Origin: Gyromitra esculenta
Lineage: Eukaryota > Ascomycota > Pezizomycetes > Pezizales > Discinaceae
DNA length: 64,000 nucleotides
Direction of reading: 5' to 3'
NCBI GenBank assembly: GCA_038503075.1
Contig: JBCAML010000017.1
Location: 1,488,001 to 1,552,000 of the forward strand
Under the pieces are notes generated by a model, which ran no database searches, was not told the origin of the DNA, and saw only the letters and a list, made by a program, of their open reading frames with translations. Positions 37,580 through 51,175 of the stretch are shown piece after piece. Both the position numbers and the translations under genes were made by a program. The number at the start of each line of letters is the position of its first letter. The first letter of the stretch is position 1.

Positions 37580-39440
37580 CACTTCTTGACACTCGCCTCA
37601 GGGTTCGCTTTCATTGATGAAAAATTTGTGCGTCACCATTCCCTTCCCTTATCTCCCCTAAAAACCCCTCGCCAATTGGAAGTCATTGACGGCCGAACAA
37701 TTGCTTCGGGAGATATTACAAATCTTTGCCACCTAGAGCTTTCCATCCAACAAGACACTGAGAAAGCCCCTTTTTCGTCACCAAGCTAGCCATTACCCCC
37801 TAGTGCTCGGTATCCCCTGATGAATCTCCATGACATCCATCTACAATTTGCGAACAAAAGCATTGAATTCAATTCTGAATTCTGCACCACCCACTGTGCC
37901 CCCAAGAACCCGTCGTTTCAGCCGCCGCCATTCCCCTCCAAAGAAAGCTTAAACGCGTTTCATTGGCGCAGCTAGCTTCCGCATGCTCGCCAGGAAAAAG
38001 GGTACTCAAGTATATTCCATGTCCCTCTACGAAATCAATAGAGTCCTCGATAGCAAGACTACCAAGGAAGAGTGGAGACAACGAATACCCGCCGAGTACC
38101 ACGAATACCCTGATATGTTTGACAAAGCTAAAGCTCAAGCGACTCCCTCCCCGACGACCTTATGACCATAAGATCACCCTGCAAGAAGGCAAAGAACCAC
38201 CATTTGGCCCTCTCTATGGTATGTCACGAGATGAACTTCTAGTTCTCAAAAAGTATATCGAAGACAACCTAAAAAAGCGATTTATCCGCGCGCTCATCTT
38301 CCGCCGGTTCTCCAGTCCTCTTCGCCGCCAAACCCGATGGTTCCCTCCGCCTTTGTGTTGATTACCGTGCGCCTTAACGCTCTCACGGTTAAAGACCGAT
38401 ATACTTCCCCCGATCAAAGAAACGTTGGACCGTCTCGCAAAAGCTCGCGGTATTCTAAACTCGATCTCCGTGACGGCTTTCACCAAATTCGCATCGCTGA
38501 GTGAGAGGAATGGAAAACAGCCTTTCGAACCCGATATGGCTTATACGAATATATGGTAATGCCATTCGGCCTCACCAATGCCCCCTAACCTTCCAACGCT
38601 TCACAACGACTCTCTCGAATACTTCGATCTATTCTGCACAGCGTATCTCGACGATATCTTGATATACAGTGATACCCTCGCGAACACAAGGTACACGTCA
38701 GGCAAGTTCTCAACGCCCTTAGAGCTAATAACATTCTTCTCAAACCTGAGAAGTGCGAATTCCATGTCCAATCAATAAAATACCTCGCCTAATTCTTACG
38801 CCCGAAGGAATCAAGATGGACGAGACAAGCTCAAAGCAGTGCGCGACTGGAACCGACCCAAATGTGTCAAAGATGCTGCAAGCCTTCCTAGTTCGCAAAC
38901 TTCTACCGAAGCGTTTATTCTGTGATTTTCTCGCCTCGCGCCCCTCATCGCCTTCACAAAAAGGCATCACCTTCGAATCTGACTGTCGGTTCCTGAACTC
39001 GCTCGAAGCCCTAAAGACCGCGTTCACCGGCGCCCCTGTACTTATCCACTTTGACCTCGAAAAAGATCTTTGTAGAATCCGACGCTTCCGACTTCGTCTC
39101 CGGCGTGTTCTCTCCCAACTTGACGACACGGCGTACTTCACCCCGCGCATTCTTCTCCAAGAAACACTCACCTGCCGAACGCAACTACGAGATCTACGAC
39201 AAAGAGCTCCTAAAGAATCATCCGATGTTTTGAAGAATGGAGACCAGAGCTTGAAGGATCGTAACTACCCATCTCAGTCATTACCGACCACAAGAACTTG
39301 GAATATTTTATGACTACCAAGAACTTAACCGACGACAAGTCGATGGGCTGAATATCTTTCACGTTTTGATTTCGTCATCACCTATAGACCAGGGGTACAA
39401 GGAGGAAAACCGGACGCACTGACTCGAGATCGGGAGATCT
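37580..39440 (+). pseudogene. gypsy-1 protease, reverse transcriptase and RNase H remnant
   Basis: Protease flank GFAFIDEKFVRHHSLPL starts at about 37604. RT pieces include GRTIASGDITNL, the [20 protein letters not shown] segment (about 38200-38260) and a [11 protein letters not shown] active-site motif near 38643. RNase H is marked by [12 protein letters not shown] near 39070. At least six frame breaks are present. Confidence 0.8.
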
Positions 39441-39569
39441 CCCTGAAGAAGGGGATGAAAGACTAAGACACCAACATCAAGTAGTCTTAAAGGAGAAGAA
39501 CATTGATCCTAAGTTGAGTTTGTTTTCGGGTTCTTTATCAAATGAACCCGCTGAATTGATGCCTCCCTC

Positions 39570-40760
39570 GATAATTTAATGAACCTTGGATATAATGCTG
39601 ACCCGTTCCCAAAGAAAATCCTCCTAAGACTCAAAAATGGCGAACAACAATCCAAAGAGATCACCCTAGAGATTGTACCGAGGTCAATGGCCACCTTTAT
39701 TATCGGCATAAACTCTATATCCCCCGACCATGACCCTCTTCGCCTTCTCATCCTACAACGGCATCATGATGCCCCCTCAGCTGGCCACCCAGGACGTGAA
39801 AAATCCTTCGAACTCATTTCAAGGCATTTTTATTGGCCAAAGATGAGAGAGTATATTGGCCGTTATACGCGAAACTGTCATACCTGTCGACGAGCAAAAC
39901 CAAGCACCCTCTACCCAAGGCGTACTAAAACCACTCCCAATCCCTAATCGCCCCTGGGAAGAGCCTATCAATGGACTTTGTCACCGGTCTCCCGTAATCT
40001 AATGGCTTTGACGCTATTATGGTTGTCGTAGACGCTCTCGAAGATGCGGCACCTTATCCCGTGCAATACAACTGTCAACGCTGAGAAACGGCCGAGCTCT
40101 ACCTCCAAAATGTTTGGAAACTCCACGGACTACCTTCCCATATCACTTCGGATAGAGTGAACGCAGTTTACCGCTAAGTTTTTGAAACATCTTTGCCTAC
40201 GCCCGAATATCTCCGCCCGGATGTCAACGTCTTTCCACCCCGAAACAGATGGTCAAACCGAACGTCTTAATGCCGTCATGGAACAATATCTTCGATGCTA
40301 TGTTTCTTACCAACAAGACGACTGACAAAATGGTTACCTATTGCGGAATTCGCTCAATAACCAAGAGTCACCAAGACGAAAGCCTACACCTTTCTTCGCC
40401 AACTATGGTTACCATCCTCGCTTCGATACCTCCGTTATCTCTAATGACCGCTCCCCTGCACCCTAGATGCCGATGACTTCGCCTCTAAGATGGAAGAACT
40501 TAGAGACTTTCTTAGAGTTCAAATGAAGACAAAGACAAGATACTTTCGGCACAGCGCTAATCGACCGCACCCCCGCCCCTTCATTCAAAGTCAATGACCT
40601 TGTCTTCATATCCATGAAGAATACATGAGGACGACTAGGAATTCGATAAACTGACTGGAAGTGGAGTGGTCCCTTCTCCGCGAAACGAATAATCTCCGCA
40701 CACGCCTGAGATAGACTGCCATCGTCTATGCGAAATACCATCCGGTATTTCATGTTTCAC
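39570..40760 (+). pseudogene. gypsy-1 integrase remnant
   Basis: The zinc-binding HHCC region is intact in one frame (HHDAPSAGHPG ... CHTCRRAKP, 39579-39947). The catalytic core continues in other frames (MDFVTG-like near 39970, then [16 protein letters not shown] near 40240). Stops prevent a full-length product. Confidence 0.8.
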
Positions 40761-40829
40761 TAATCAAAGCTGCTCCTGTCGACCCACTCCCGGGTCAGAT
40801 CATCCCACCACCACCCCCAGTCCAAGTCA

Positions 40830-41025
40830 ACGATCATGAATATCTTGTCGAGAGTATCCTGGATTCTCGCATTCGCCACGAAACTGCAATATCTGGTTGA
40901 ATGGACAGGTTATGCTTTACCCACGTGGAATCAGCTAACTACCATACGGAAACTGAAGCAGTGGATGTCTTTCACCGACAATATCCCAAAAACCCAGCGA
41001 AGATATTGCCACGTTTCATAGCCTC
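40830..41025 (+). pseudogene. gypsy-1 chromodomain remnant
   Basis: Fragments EYLVESILDSRIR and LQYLVEWTGY fit the N-terminal half of a chromodomain, followed by a worn C-terminal half in another frame. In chromoviruses this domain directs insertion to modified chromatin. Confidence 0.65.
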
Positions 41026-41050
41026 ACACAGGTTGAGTGTGATGCTTGAT

Positions 41051-41457
41051 TTTCATTGACGACTGTTGTTGAGGCGTCGCGAGTACTAAGGTCGCGGGCG
41101 CCATGCGTTACGTCATTGTTCCTTATGCTTTTGCTCACACAGAATGAGTCAAGTCTTTGTCACCATCGAACGAGTCGCTGACAAAGATATGTCGAAGCTG
41201 ATTTCCCCTCTTATCGTACATTTTTTCTTCTTCTTCTTTAAGAACGTCTTCTATTGTCCACTCGTGTATTACAAAATACAAACCCTGCTTATACCTCATA
41301 ACCTTACGCTGTCGCTGTCCTCAAGTCCTCTATACTTGAACACTTCGTAGAGCCTGTGGAACTCCGTAAACACTCTTGTTGCCTAGTTTCCTCTTCAAGA
41401 AGCACTGCTCATCTCGGGGATACCTGAGAACTTGAAGGAGAAACCTCGCCCTCGAGA
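41051..41457 (+). repeat. 3' LTR of gypsy-1
   Basis: Direct repeat of 35748-36131. The stretch from TTTAAGAACG to the CTCGAGA end is nearly identical, the 5' part is more diverged. Confidence 0.82.
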
Positions 41458-41461
41458 GATA

Positions 41462-42225
41462 GCGTAACCAGTCCCACTCCACGAGGTATTGCAATCGTCC
41501 CGATGGGTTCGTTGGTCGAGAATTCTTTCGATAAAGTATTCCTCCCGATCGTTTACGATAACCGGAGCTGGGGCGGAGTGATTTGTCCCAAGAAAGATCA
41601 TTTGGGGTAGGTTTAAAACATGAAAAACAGGGTGATATTTAACCGGTTATAAGATCTATCTCATAAGCAAAAGGGGAGACAATCCTTTTAACCGCATAGG
41701 GACCCATCCATTTCCAGTCTAATTTTCTCGCATTACAGGTTGTTCAAATGTTCTTCATAGATATGAAGACCTTATCGTTGACCTGGTAAGCAGTTCGGTC
41801 TTTATTCGTAGCCGTCTCGTGAATATCTTGTGCTGTTCTGATTTGGGTACGAAGGTAGTCGCTTAGCTCTTGCATTTTATTAGCAAAAGAAGTTGCATCT
41901 AAGCTTTGAGGGGTAGTCTGTGTTGGGATAACGGAAGTATCGAATCGTGGATGGTAACCATAGTTCGCAAAGAAGGGGGAGACTTTGGTACTGGCGGATT
42001 CCTGATTATTGGCAGAACTCGGCCATTGGCAGCCATTTACTCCAATCTTCCTGTTGATACGATACATGAACGAAGGTATTGTTCCATTACGGCGTTGAGC
42101 CTTTCAGTTTGTCCATCTGTTTCGGGTGAAAGGCAGTAGACATTCTGGCTTGGATTCCGAGACGTTTGCAAAGTTCCTTCCGTAAGTGGGCCGTGAACTG
42201 AGTCCCGCGGTCTGATGTAACGTAT
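41462..42225 (-). pseudogene. gypsy-2 integrase C-terminal part and first half of chromodomain
   Basis: The minus strand holds the conserved [20 protein letters not shown] box (about 42130-42072), then KVSPFFANYGYHPRFDTS near 41985 and a chromodomain start (EYFIERILDQR, about 41560) that runs into the gypsy-1 border. Frameshifts are present. Confidence 0.8.
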
Positions 42226-42230
42226 AAGGG

Positions 42231-42634
42231 TTTCATGGATGGTTGTCATGTTGTTCGGTTAGCGGTATAGGTGTTTGTTGCGTTGCTTTGTTGATCGTTC
42301 TATGCGTTTCCTTGCTTTCCTTTATAATGAGTCATACGTTTGTCATCAAAGAGATGGATTATGGGTATATAAGCGAAGGGATTTTCCTCTTGTTGTACTT
42401 TTCTTCTCTTTCCTTAAGAACGTCTTCTATTGTACACTCATCGTATTTAACAAATACAACCCTGATTACACCTCGTAATTCCCCGCCGTCGCCGCCTTCA
42501 AGTCACCATAACTTGAACTATTAGTAGAGCCTGTAGAATCTTCGCATACTCTCCTGTCGTTGGATTCTCGTTCAAGTAGCACTGCTTATCTTGGGGGATA
42601 CCTGAGAGCTTGACGAGAATCTCGCTCCTTGAGA
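42231..42634 (+). mobile_element. Solo LTR (gypsy-1-like) in the gypsy-2 integrase
   Basis: 404-bp LTR starting TTTCATGGATGG and ending CTCCTTGAGA, with a TATATAAGCG promoter box near 42366. It is flanked by perfect 5-bp duplications AAGGG (42226-42230 and 42635-42639). It has the opposite orientation to its host element and no internal sequence, so it is a solo LTR left by recombination. Confidence 0.88.
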
Positions 42635-42639
42635 AAGGG

Positions 42640-44281
<1,642 letters not shown>

Positions 44282-44375
44282 GAAGGTCTAGCAGTATACC
44301 ATTGTGCTTTGGCTAACCGATCTAGCGTTTCTCTGATAAGTGGGGAGGTGTATCGGTCCTTAACAGTAATCGCAT

Positions 44376-45821
44376 TTAGTCCTCGATAATCGCGTAGTCT
44401 TGGAGTCGTCTTTCTTTACAAAGAGGACGGGGATCCGCGGGAAGAGCTGCGCGAATAAAGCCCTTCTCTAAATTATCTTCAATGTATTTTTTGAGGACAA
44501 TGAGTTCTTCTCGCGACATTCCATAGAGGTGGCCAAACGGTGCGTCCTTCCCGTCCATCACCTGTAATTTGTGATCATATGAGCGTCGTGGAGGTAAGCC
44601 TTGAGCCTTGCTTTTGTCAAACATATCCAGAAACTCGTGGTACTCAGCAGGTATCCTTGTTTTCCATTCTTCTTTGCTGGTCTTTTCCTCTAAGATTTTA
44701 TTAATCTCGTGACATGGCATGCTTGGGAAGAGCTTTTTCGAGTGAGTGTCCTGAAGTGGCAGCGCCAATAAATGACAAGTTTAGTCTGGGAGGAGCGGGG
44801 ATCGAGGGTATGGATACAGTAGGTTGATGAGACAACGGGTGCGCAGAGTTTGGAGCTAAACTCAATGCGTTTATCGGTGAAGTGAAGGTGGACATCATGG
44901 TGGTTCATCCAAGGGATTCCTAATACTGTGATAGTGTCCAAGTTGGGTGACGCAAGGGGCTTGTTCCTGATGGTGTTGGATAGACAAGTTAATGTTGGCG
45001 ATATGAGTGATGTCTCCCGAGGCAACTGGACGGCCGTCGATCACTTCAAGTTGTCTAGGTGTTTTTAGAGGAAAAAGTGGAAGAGAGTGGTGACTCGCAA
45101 AATTTCTATCGATGAAAGCAAATCCAGAGGCCCCAGAGTCTAGCAAAGCGTGTGTTTTGATGATTTTATTATTATGGGAAATATTGCACGAAATTACAAA
45201 GTGTTCCCCATCTAATTGATCCTCCACGCTTATACTCGAAACTGAAAACCCGGAAATTGAAAATGCAGACAAAGGAGAAAAAATTGGAACCAAGGCAGGG
45301 TCACTGGTCAGCCTTGGTTGAACTAGTTTAAATTCTCTCCTGAGGTGCTTGCGGATTCCAAGGCGAAGAACTGAGGTGGGAGAGGTGGTGGCGGTAGCAA
45401 GGAGGCTGGAGGGGTGCGGCTGGCGGGTGGTGCGGTGAGGGCTCCCCTCATCGTGGGTTTCTTTGGAGCGGAGGGGCAATTGGCGTAGGAGTGATCGGGG
45501 GTGGCACAAAACATACATTTGCCAGTAGAACGGCACCATTGTTTTTCTTCCTCTGATAGCTTTCATCGTCCATTCACCATGGTGTAGCGTTGGTCCTGAG
45601 GGGACGAGAAAGGTTGCTGGTGCGTCGAAGGAGAGGTCCCATAGGAGAAGGCCTCCTGGTACAAATGATGAGGCAGAATAAAAAGGAGTCATTGCATTGG
45701 TTGGGGCGCTGAACTCTCCCATATTCTCGCGGGCATTCCCTCGTTTCTCTGCTTTGCGGGCTCGTATACGATTGTCCATCCTGGTGAGGACTAGGATCAT
45801 GTCGTTGAGGGTAGCGGGCAT
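44376..45821 (-). pseudogene. gypsy-2 gag C-terminus, protease and RT start, frame-broken
   Basis: Three overlapping minus-strand frames cover it: 45821-44895 with LLDSGASGFAFIDRNF (aspartic protease DSGAS), 45025-44690, and 44768-44376 with RRSYDHKLQVMDGK and [17 protein letters not shown] leading into RT. A CX2C-type zinc knuckle (MFCATPDHSYANC) lies near 45514-45476. Confidence 0.8.
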
Positions 45822-45848
45822 AGCGGGCGGCGAAGACCATCGCTTCCT

Positions 45849-46480
45849 TCAATTCTTCGACATACCATGTTCGAGGGCATCCATCTTTGAATTTTCGTCA
45901 AAGTTTAGTTGCCCCACGATGCGTTGAAAATCGCCAGGTAGGCGGAAAAATCGCGTTTGCTTGGCGGGCTGGTGTAGTTCTCGTCGTCGCGTCTGGTGGG
46001 GTCGGGGTCTCCGGCAGTCTCCAAAGCGGCGATGTGGGCGGCGGCGTTGGTCCAGGTTGTGAGGGCAGAGGGGAGGACCGTGGGTCGAACTCGGTCCAGC
46101 TCCTTCCAGGCGGTTGATTGTGTAGAGAATCATGGTATTCTCATCAGCCGAATCGATCTCGTTGACAGCAAGTTTTGAGCGGAGTTGGAGGATGAAACCG
46201 GGGAGTTTGGCCCTAGATCCGTCGAATCTCTCTGGTCCGGCATGCGTTCGAGCGATGGGTGGTGGCTGATGGCGGCGGGAGTGGCAGTGAGGTTTGCGGG
46301 GGAAGGGAGAGGGTTGCGCGGGCTTCATTCCGTTCACGACGAGTCGGTCAATGAGGTTGAGGCGTCACTGACCCGTTGGTCCTGTTGTTGGGCGTGGTGG
46401 TTGGCATTGTTTGCTTGGATCTGGGCGGTGTTGAGCTTTATCTCTAGCTCCTGCGTTCCTTCCTGTGGGACGTCGATCGA
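45849..46480 (-). pseudogene. gypsy-2 gag N-terminal remnant
   Basis: Minus-strand FDGSRAKLPGFILQLRSKLA (about 46222-46163) matches the gag of gypsy-1. The frame is broken downstream at about 45849. Confidence 0.7.
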
Positions 46481-46490
46481 TCTTCGAGGG

Positions 46491-46959
46491 TTTCATGGAT
46501 GGTTGTTAGGTCGCCAATGGTTGGTATGGTTGTCTGGTCGCGTTCTTTGTTATTTTGTTCGATATGTTTCTCTTGGTTTCTGTTACAATGAGTCATGTAT
46601 TTGTCATCAAAGAGATGGATTATGGGTATATAAGCGGGTTTTCCCTCTTGTTGTACTTTTCTTTCTTCTCTCTTTAAGAACGTCTTCTATTGTCACTCTA
46701 CTTGTATCCTATAATACAAGCCAGGATTCTCTCAGACTCCTTCGTCGACCCCGTGATACTTCTCATAACTATCACGCCACTACATCAACGTATTCCATTT
46801 CTTGGGACTTAAGTTAAGCATCTCGCTGCCGAACCTTGCTCCCCTTTATCAGAGCTCATGAATCATCGTTCAAACTCTCGCTGTTAGTTTCCGTTCGGGC
46901 ACTTCGCTTTTCGAGATACCAAAAAGCGGCTTTTGACGAAAACTCAGCTCCCTGGGAGA
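46491..46959 (+). mobile_element. Plus-strand LTR near the gypsy-2 5' end
   Basis: Starts TTTCATGGATGG and has TATATAAGCGGG near 46628, like the other LTRs, but its 3' part is more diverged. Flanks GAGGG (46486-46490) and GAGAG (about 46958) may be a worn target duplication. Its right end is approximate. Confidence 0.65.
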
Positions 46960-47061
46960 GAGTACTTCGTTAAAGCTTCCTCCTGGAAGATCGATTATAT
47001 AACTCAACAGGGTCGTCTCAAAAAATGCAAATGTGGGGAAGCGGGCGCGTGGCGACGGCGG

Positions 47062-47460
47062 TCTGAAGGAGTGAGATTCTCATCAAGCTCTCGGTATCCC
47101 CGAGATGAGCAGTGCTACTTGAATGAGAGTCCTAACAACGAGAGTGTGCACGAGGTTCTACAGGCTCTATAGGTAGATCAAGTTATGATGACTTGAAGGC
47201 GGCGACAGCGATGAGTTACGAGAACTGAGGGTTGTATTGTAGGATACAACGAGTGTACAATAGAAGACATTGCAAAGAAGAAGAAGGAAAAGTACAACAA
47301 GAGGGAAGACCCTTCGCTTATATACCACATCCTAACTCTTTCGACGACAAAGACATGACTCATTGCAACAGGAAACCCGTAAACACAAAGAACAAACATC
47401 AAAACGCAACGACCATGTACCCATGTACCTAACCTATCAACGAAACATCCATCCATGAAA
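47062..47460 (-). mobile_element. Solo LTR, minus strand, near the gypsy-2 5' end
   Basis: 399-bp LTR, on the minus strand starting TTTCATGGATGG, with the promoter box TATATAAGCG. It is bordered by perfect GGCGG duplications (47057-47061, 47461-47465). No internal retrotransposon sequence adjoins it. Confidence 0.85.
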
Positions 47461-47545
47461 GGCGGCTCCTTCAGAGGAGGAGGTGACGGGCGGGGGAGCT
47501 CATTGTTACTTCGGCGTAGGAGGTGTAGATGGGAAAAGAACGTAA

Positions 47546-47965
47546 TCTCACGGTTTGATCCCTCATTAAGCCCTTTAGTATCCCTGAAGGTGAGCAGTGC
47601 TACTTATACGAGAGGCCAAGCGACAAGAATCACGATGTTTCTACAGGTCCTACGGGGGTCTAACTCAAGGCGAGTTAAGTGTGGGAGTGTTCACAGCGAC
47701 AGCGACCGCGAGAGTTCTAAGGCAGAACTGAGGTAGTATTAAAACAATACGGTAGAAGTAAAGTAAGAACGTTGCTTAAGGAAAGAAGAAGAAGAGAATA
47801 AAACAACACAAAACCCATTCTTAAATACCCCACTTTTTCCACGAAAAACCCAATACCCGAAAAGAACCGAAATACAATAACATTGTCCTTTTTTACTGCA
47901 ACCCCTAAACCTTAACAACCAACAAGTCAACACCTAACCCTATACCCAATTATCAATCCGTGAAA
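47546..47965 (-). repeat. 5' LTR of gypsy-2
   Basis: On the minus strand begins TTTCACGGATTGATAATTGG and ends CCGTGAGA, followed by TTACGTTCTTTTCCC in the position of a primer-binding site. Similar in its middle to 35253-35640 and to the tandem LTRs at 49136-49947. Confidence 0.75.
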
Positions 47966-48735
47966 TCAACCCAAGCAAATGCATAGGGTGAGATTGAGAT
48001 CTCCAATTCTTGGCAGTCAAAATTGCGTGTGTTACTCTAGTCAAGTGCGAGTTGATCTCAGAATTAAGTTCATCTGTATGAGAGGGGATTTGTGGTAGAT
48101 ATATCGTAGTAAGGTATATCAGCTGTGCGCTCTGCGACTGCTGGTGGCGGCCCGTAAACTATGCAACTTAGGCAATGCCATCCCTCCGGTTTATTAGTTG
48201 AGTAACATTGCCCGGGTAACTGGTGCGTACCCTGCTCTTGGTTTCAATTGCCTTTAATCCTGGAATTAAAAGTCATATATACAGCTACAATACTCGCCTG
48301 ACTTAAATCAAGGCTGCAAGGACCCCGAGACCGTGCAACCTGCTGCAGTGCAGCTGCTAGTTGGAGTCCGGACAGATTGGATCACTTCCTACGCATTTGG
48401 TTCAATCCTCTAATGGGCGACTAAAGTATAGCGCGGCGTGGAAAAACGGGTGAAGTTGTCACTGCTTTGTTTGAAGGTACAGAAAGAAAGCCGCATGCCT
48501 GAAGAATCGTGGCACACAACAGCTTAGATTCAGCGTCAATCAATATTTACTAAAACGGCGTACTAATTTCACCATACCAGGGTAGCAGTGAATGACGCGA
48601 ATTCATCTAGACCCAACTTAGGCAATAGAGATACCTTGTTGCAATTGAAGTTGCATGTCTCCCCGTTCATTGATAACCCTATCTCCAGAGAAGGTGCTTC
48701 GGGTTTATGCACCTATATACACCTGGTAACGTTAA
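47966..48735. other. Spacer between gypsy-2 and the LINE
   Basis: No coding sequence or repeat is recognised. An 84-codon frame at 48588 crosses the LINE border and looks accidental. The region ends in the left copy of the LINE target duplication. Confidence 0.4.
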
Positions 48736-48753
48736 TAGATTCAGATGAAGCTC

Positions 48754-49130
48754 TTCAGCTCCAGATACTATCCCTTATAGCATCTGGAAAAGAATCAACT
48801 CCATCAATCCACAAATCATCCATCAATTGCTTAATCCACTAGCACGTTATGGATATCATCCACTCCAACTAAAAAAAGCTTTTGGCATCGTTCTTCCAAA
48901 GCCCAACAAAGAGTTGTATGACTCCCCATCTTCTTTCAGAATAATTGTACTACTCGAAACCCTCTCAAAAATTCTTGAAAGGATCTTCGCCACGCACCTT
49001 GCTTTTCTTTCCCAGTCAAATGGACTTATTCACCCTAATCAATGCGGATCTCTATCACTCATTTTCACGGGCAATGCAGTATCTGCACTGCTACATGACA
49101 TACAACTCCTCTAAGCTGCCGACAAAAGTC
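48754..49130 (+). pseudogene. LINE reverse transcriptase, N-terminal part
   Basis: Frame from about 48827 reads ARYGYHPLQLKKAFGIVLPK, then FRIIVLLETLSKILERIFA and LIHPNQCGSLS, matching the first RT blocks of Tad1-type elements. It stops where the tandem LTR pair is inserted. Confidence 0.8.
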
Positions 49131-49135
49131 TTGAC

Positions 49136-49533
49136 TCTCACGGTCTCACGGTTCAGTCTCGTTAAGCCCTTCAGTATCCCCGAAAGCAGCTACTTAAGCG
49201 AGATACTAACACGTTCGAGGAGTGCAGTGTTTCTACAGGTTCTACAGTGGGTATACTTCAAGGCCAAGTATGCGATGTTTCACAGACAGCGAAAGTTCTG
49301 AGATAACCAGGGGTAGTATTAAAGAATACAGGTAGAAGTGAACGAGAACGTCGTTTAAGGAAAGAAAGGAAAAGATAGTGAGCAACAGCGACCCATCCCT
49401 TAAATACCCCACTTTTCCCTTATTCAAACACATAACCGAAACTTAACCGAACAACAAAGACATTATGTAAACAGAACAATACGCAACAACTCCAAAATCA
49501 ATCCTTGCCCATTAATCGATTTAATCCATGAAA
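49136..49533 (-). repeat. LTR copy 1 of a tandem LTR pair
   Basis: Starts (plus strand) TCTCACGG and ends ATCCATGAAA. Related to the gypsy-2 5' LTR. The outer flank TTGAC (49131-49135) pairs with TCGAC at 49948-49952 beyond the second copy. Confidence 0.72.
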
Positions 49534-49947
49534 CACGGATGAGTCCCTTGTTAAGCCCTTCAGTATCCCTGAAGGTGAGCAGTGCTACTTAAGCGAGGTA
49601 AACAACACGTTCCAGGAGTGCGGTGTTTCTACAAGTTCTACGAGGGATCTATCTCAAGGCGAGATAAGTGCAGCGAGGTGAACAGTGACAGCGAGAGTTC
49701 TTGAAGAAGAACCGAGATAGTATTCCAGCAATGACAGGAGAAGGTAAATGAGAACGTTGCTTAAGAAAAAAGGAAAAGAAGACAAAGAACTGACAAACTC
49801 CAGCCGCTTAAATACCCCGCTTTTCTATACAAAATCCAATAGCCGATAGCAACCGAAACACAAAGACATTATCCACCACACAATCCGAAAATCATAACAA
49901 CCATCGAACCGAAACCTAACCCTATGTCCAATCCTTAATCCATGAAA
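49534..49947 (-). repeat. LTR copy 2 of a tandem LTR pair
   Basis: Directly abuts copy 1, with only CACGGA at the joint where TCTCACGG is expected. Ends CCATGAAA followed by TCGAC. The pair shares one target duplication, so it behaves as one insertion. Confidence 0.72.
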
Positions 49948-49952
49948 TCGAC

Positions 49953-51170
49953 CCTCTTCCTCAACATTAAAGGAGGTTTCGACAATGTCAACCCAACCAT
50001 CCTAAAAAAAGATTCCTCAATCACAATATTCCCCAATATATGATTTCTTGGATTATCTCTTTTTTGCACTCCCGCGAATGCGCCCTCCTTTTTAAAGGGT
50101 CCCCTCGCACCTTTTTACCAGTCTCCGTTGGAGTTCCTCAAGGCTCCCCAATCTCACCCCTCCTCTTTTGCATTTATGTTGCTCCCCTTCATTTGCAAAA
50201 TGAGTTTAAATTCACATTCTCTTACGTCGATGACTTTGCAATCACGGTTTTTTCTCAATTATCCGTAAGAATGCTAATCTCCTCGAAAAAGCCCACGCAC
50301 GACATTAACCAGATCGGCCAGGCAATCAAGGTTAGCTTCTCTATTCCCAAAACCGAACTCATACATTGGACAACAATCCATAATCGTCTTCCACCAACTC
50401 CAGGAGCCGCCATTAATCTTAACGGCCACACCTTTTTACCCCTCTCATGCGTTAGATGGCTAGGATTTTGGTTATCCTACAATTTTAACACAAACACCCA
50501 TTTTCTCAAACGTTTTTCCTCAGCCCAAAAGGCTTTTTTTGCTATCAAATCCCTCTCACCCTCCGGTTCGGATTAACAAGCCATAATGCACGCAAACTCA
50601 CCATGGAACTAATTAGACCCATTCTCTCTTACGGCATTTAACGTATTTACACCATCTGAATCGATTCTCAACAAAATAAACTCCTTTTGGAATAACGTCC
50701 TAAGGTGGATTACAAATTGTTTCTCTTCCACCAACATAGGAGCCCTAACAAGAGAATCCTCCCCGCCTCCCATGCTACCTTTTGCACAATACTTACGAAG
50801 ACGCCTTACGCCATTCGCATAGCGACCTTACCAGTATTATTCAATCCTGCTTCAAAGACGCCTTCCTCCTAATTTTCAAGCGGACGCACTCCTCTCCCAT
50901 TACTCGAATACATCTTAAAGGCGCACCAGGAGACCTGCACCATAACTCTAACGCCAAGAGCCGTGTAAGCGCCTTTAATAATCGACTCTTCGCAAAGTTA
51001 AGCGTGGAAATTTCTCCCCGCCAACTACTACCCGGCCTCTGTCCTATTCTAAAAGCCCAATCCAAACCGCGCAACGATAATCGAAGCCAAGCAATGCACC
51101 CATCACATCCCAACTCATTGTAGATTGGGATTCGTATGCACCACGCCCGACTATTACCCTTACCACACCT
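49953..51170 (+). pseudogene. LINE reverse transcriptase, catalytic and thumb part
   Basis: Contains FLNIKGGFDNVNP, then VGVPQGSPISPLLFCIY and FTFSYVDDFAI with the catalytic YVDD (about 50225), and KTELIHW with VRWLGFWL. Frame breaks at 50574 and later. The frame from 50782 carries the post-RT segment (SPITRIHLKGAPG). Confidence 0.82.
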
Positions 51171-51175
51171 CAATG

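Larger units (their letters stand above)
35748..41457 (+). mobile_element. Ty3/gypsy chromovirus-like retrotransposon (gypsy-1), decayed
   Basis: Two LTRs in direct orientation (35748-36131, 41051-41457) flank a 4.9-kb interior in gag-protease-RT-RNase H-integrase-chromodomain order, typical of fungal chromoviruses. Flanks GATGA (35743-35747) and GATA (41458-41461) look like a worn 5-bp target duplication. Numerous frameshifts and stops in every domain show it is dead. Confidence 0.85.

Noticed and set aside
46185..46817. 210-codon plus-strand ORF
   Set aside because: It is antisense to the gypsy-2 gag and runs into an LTR; no family resemblance.
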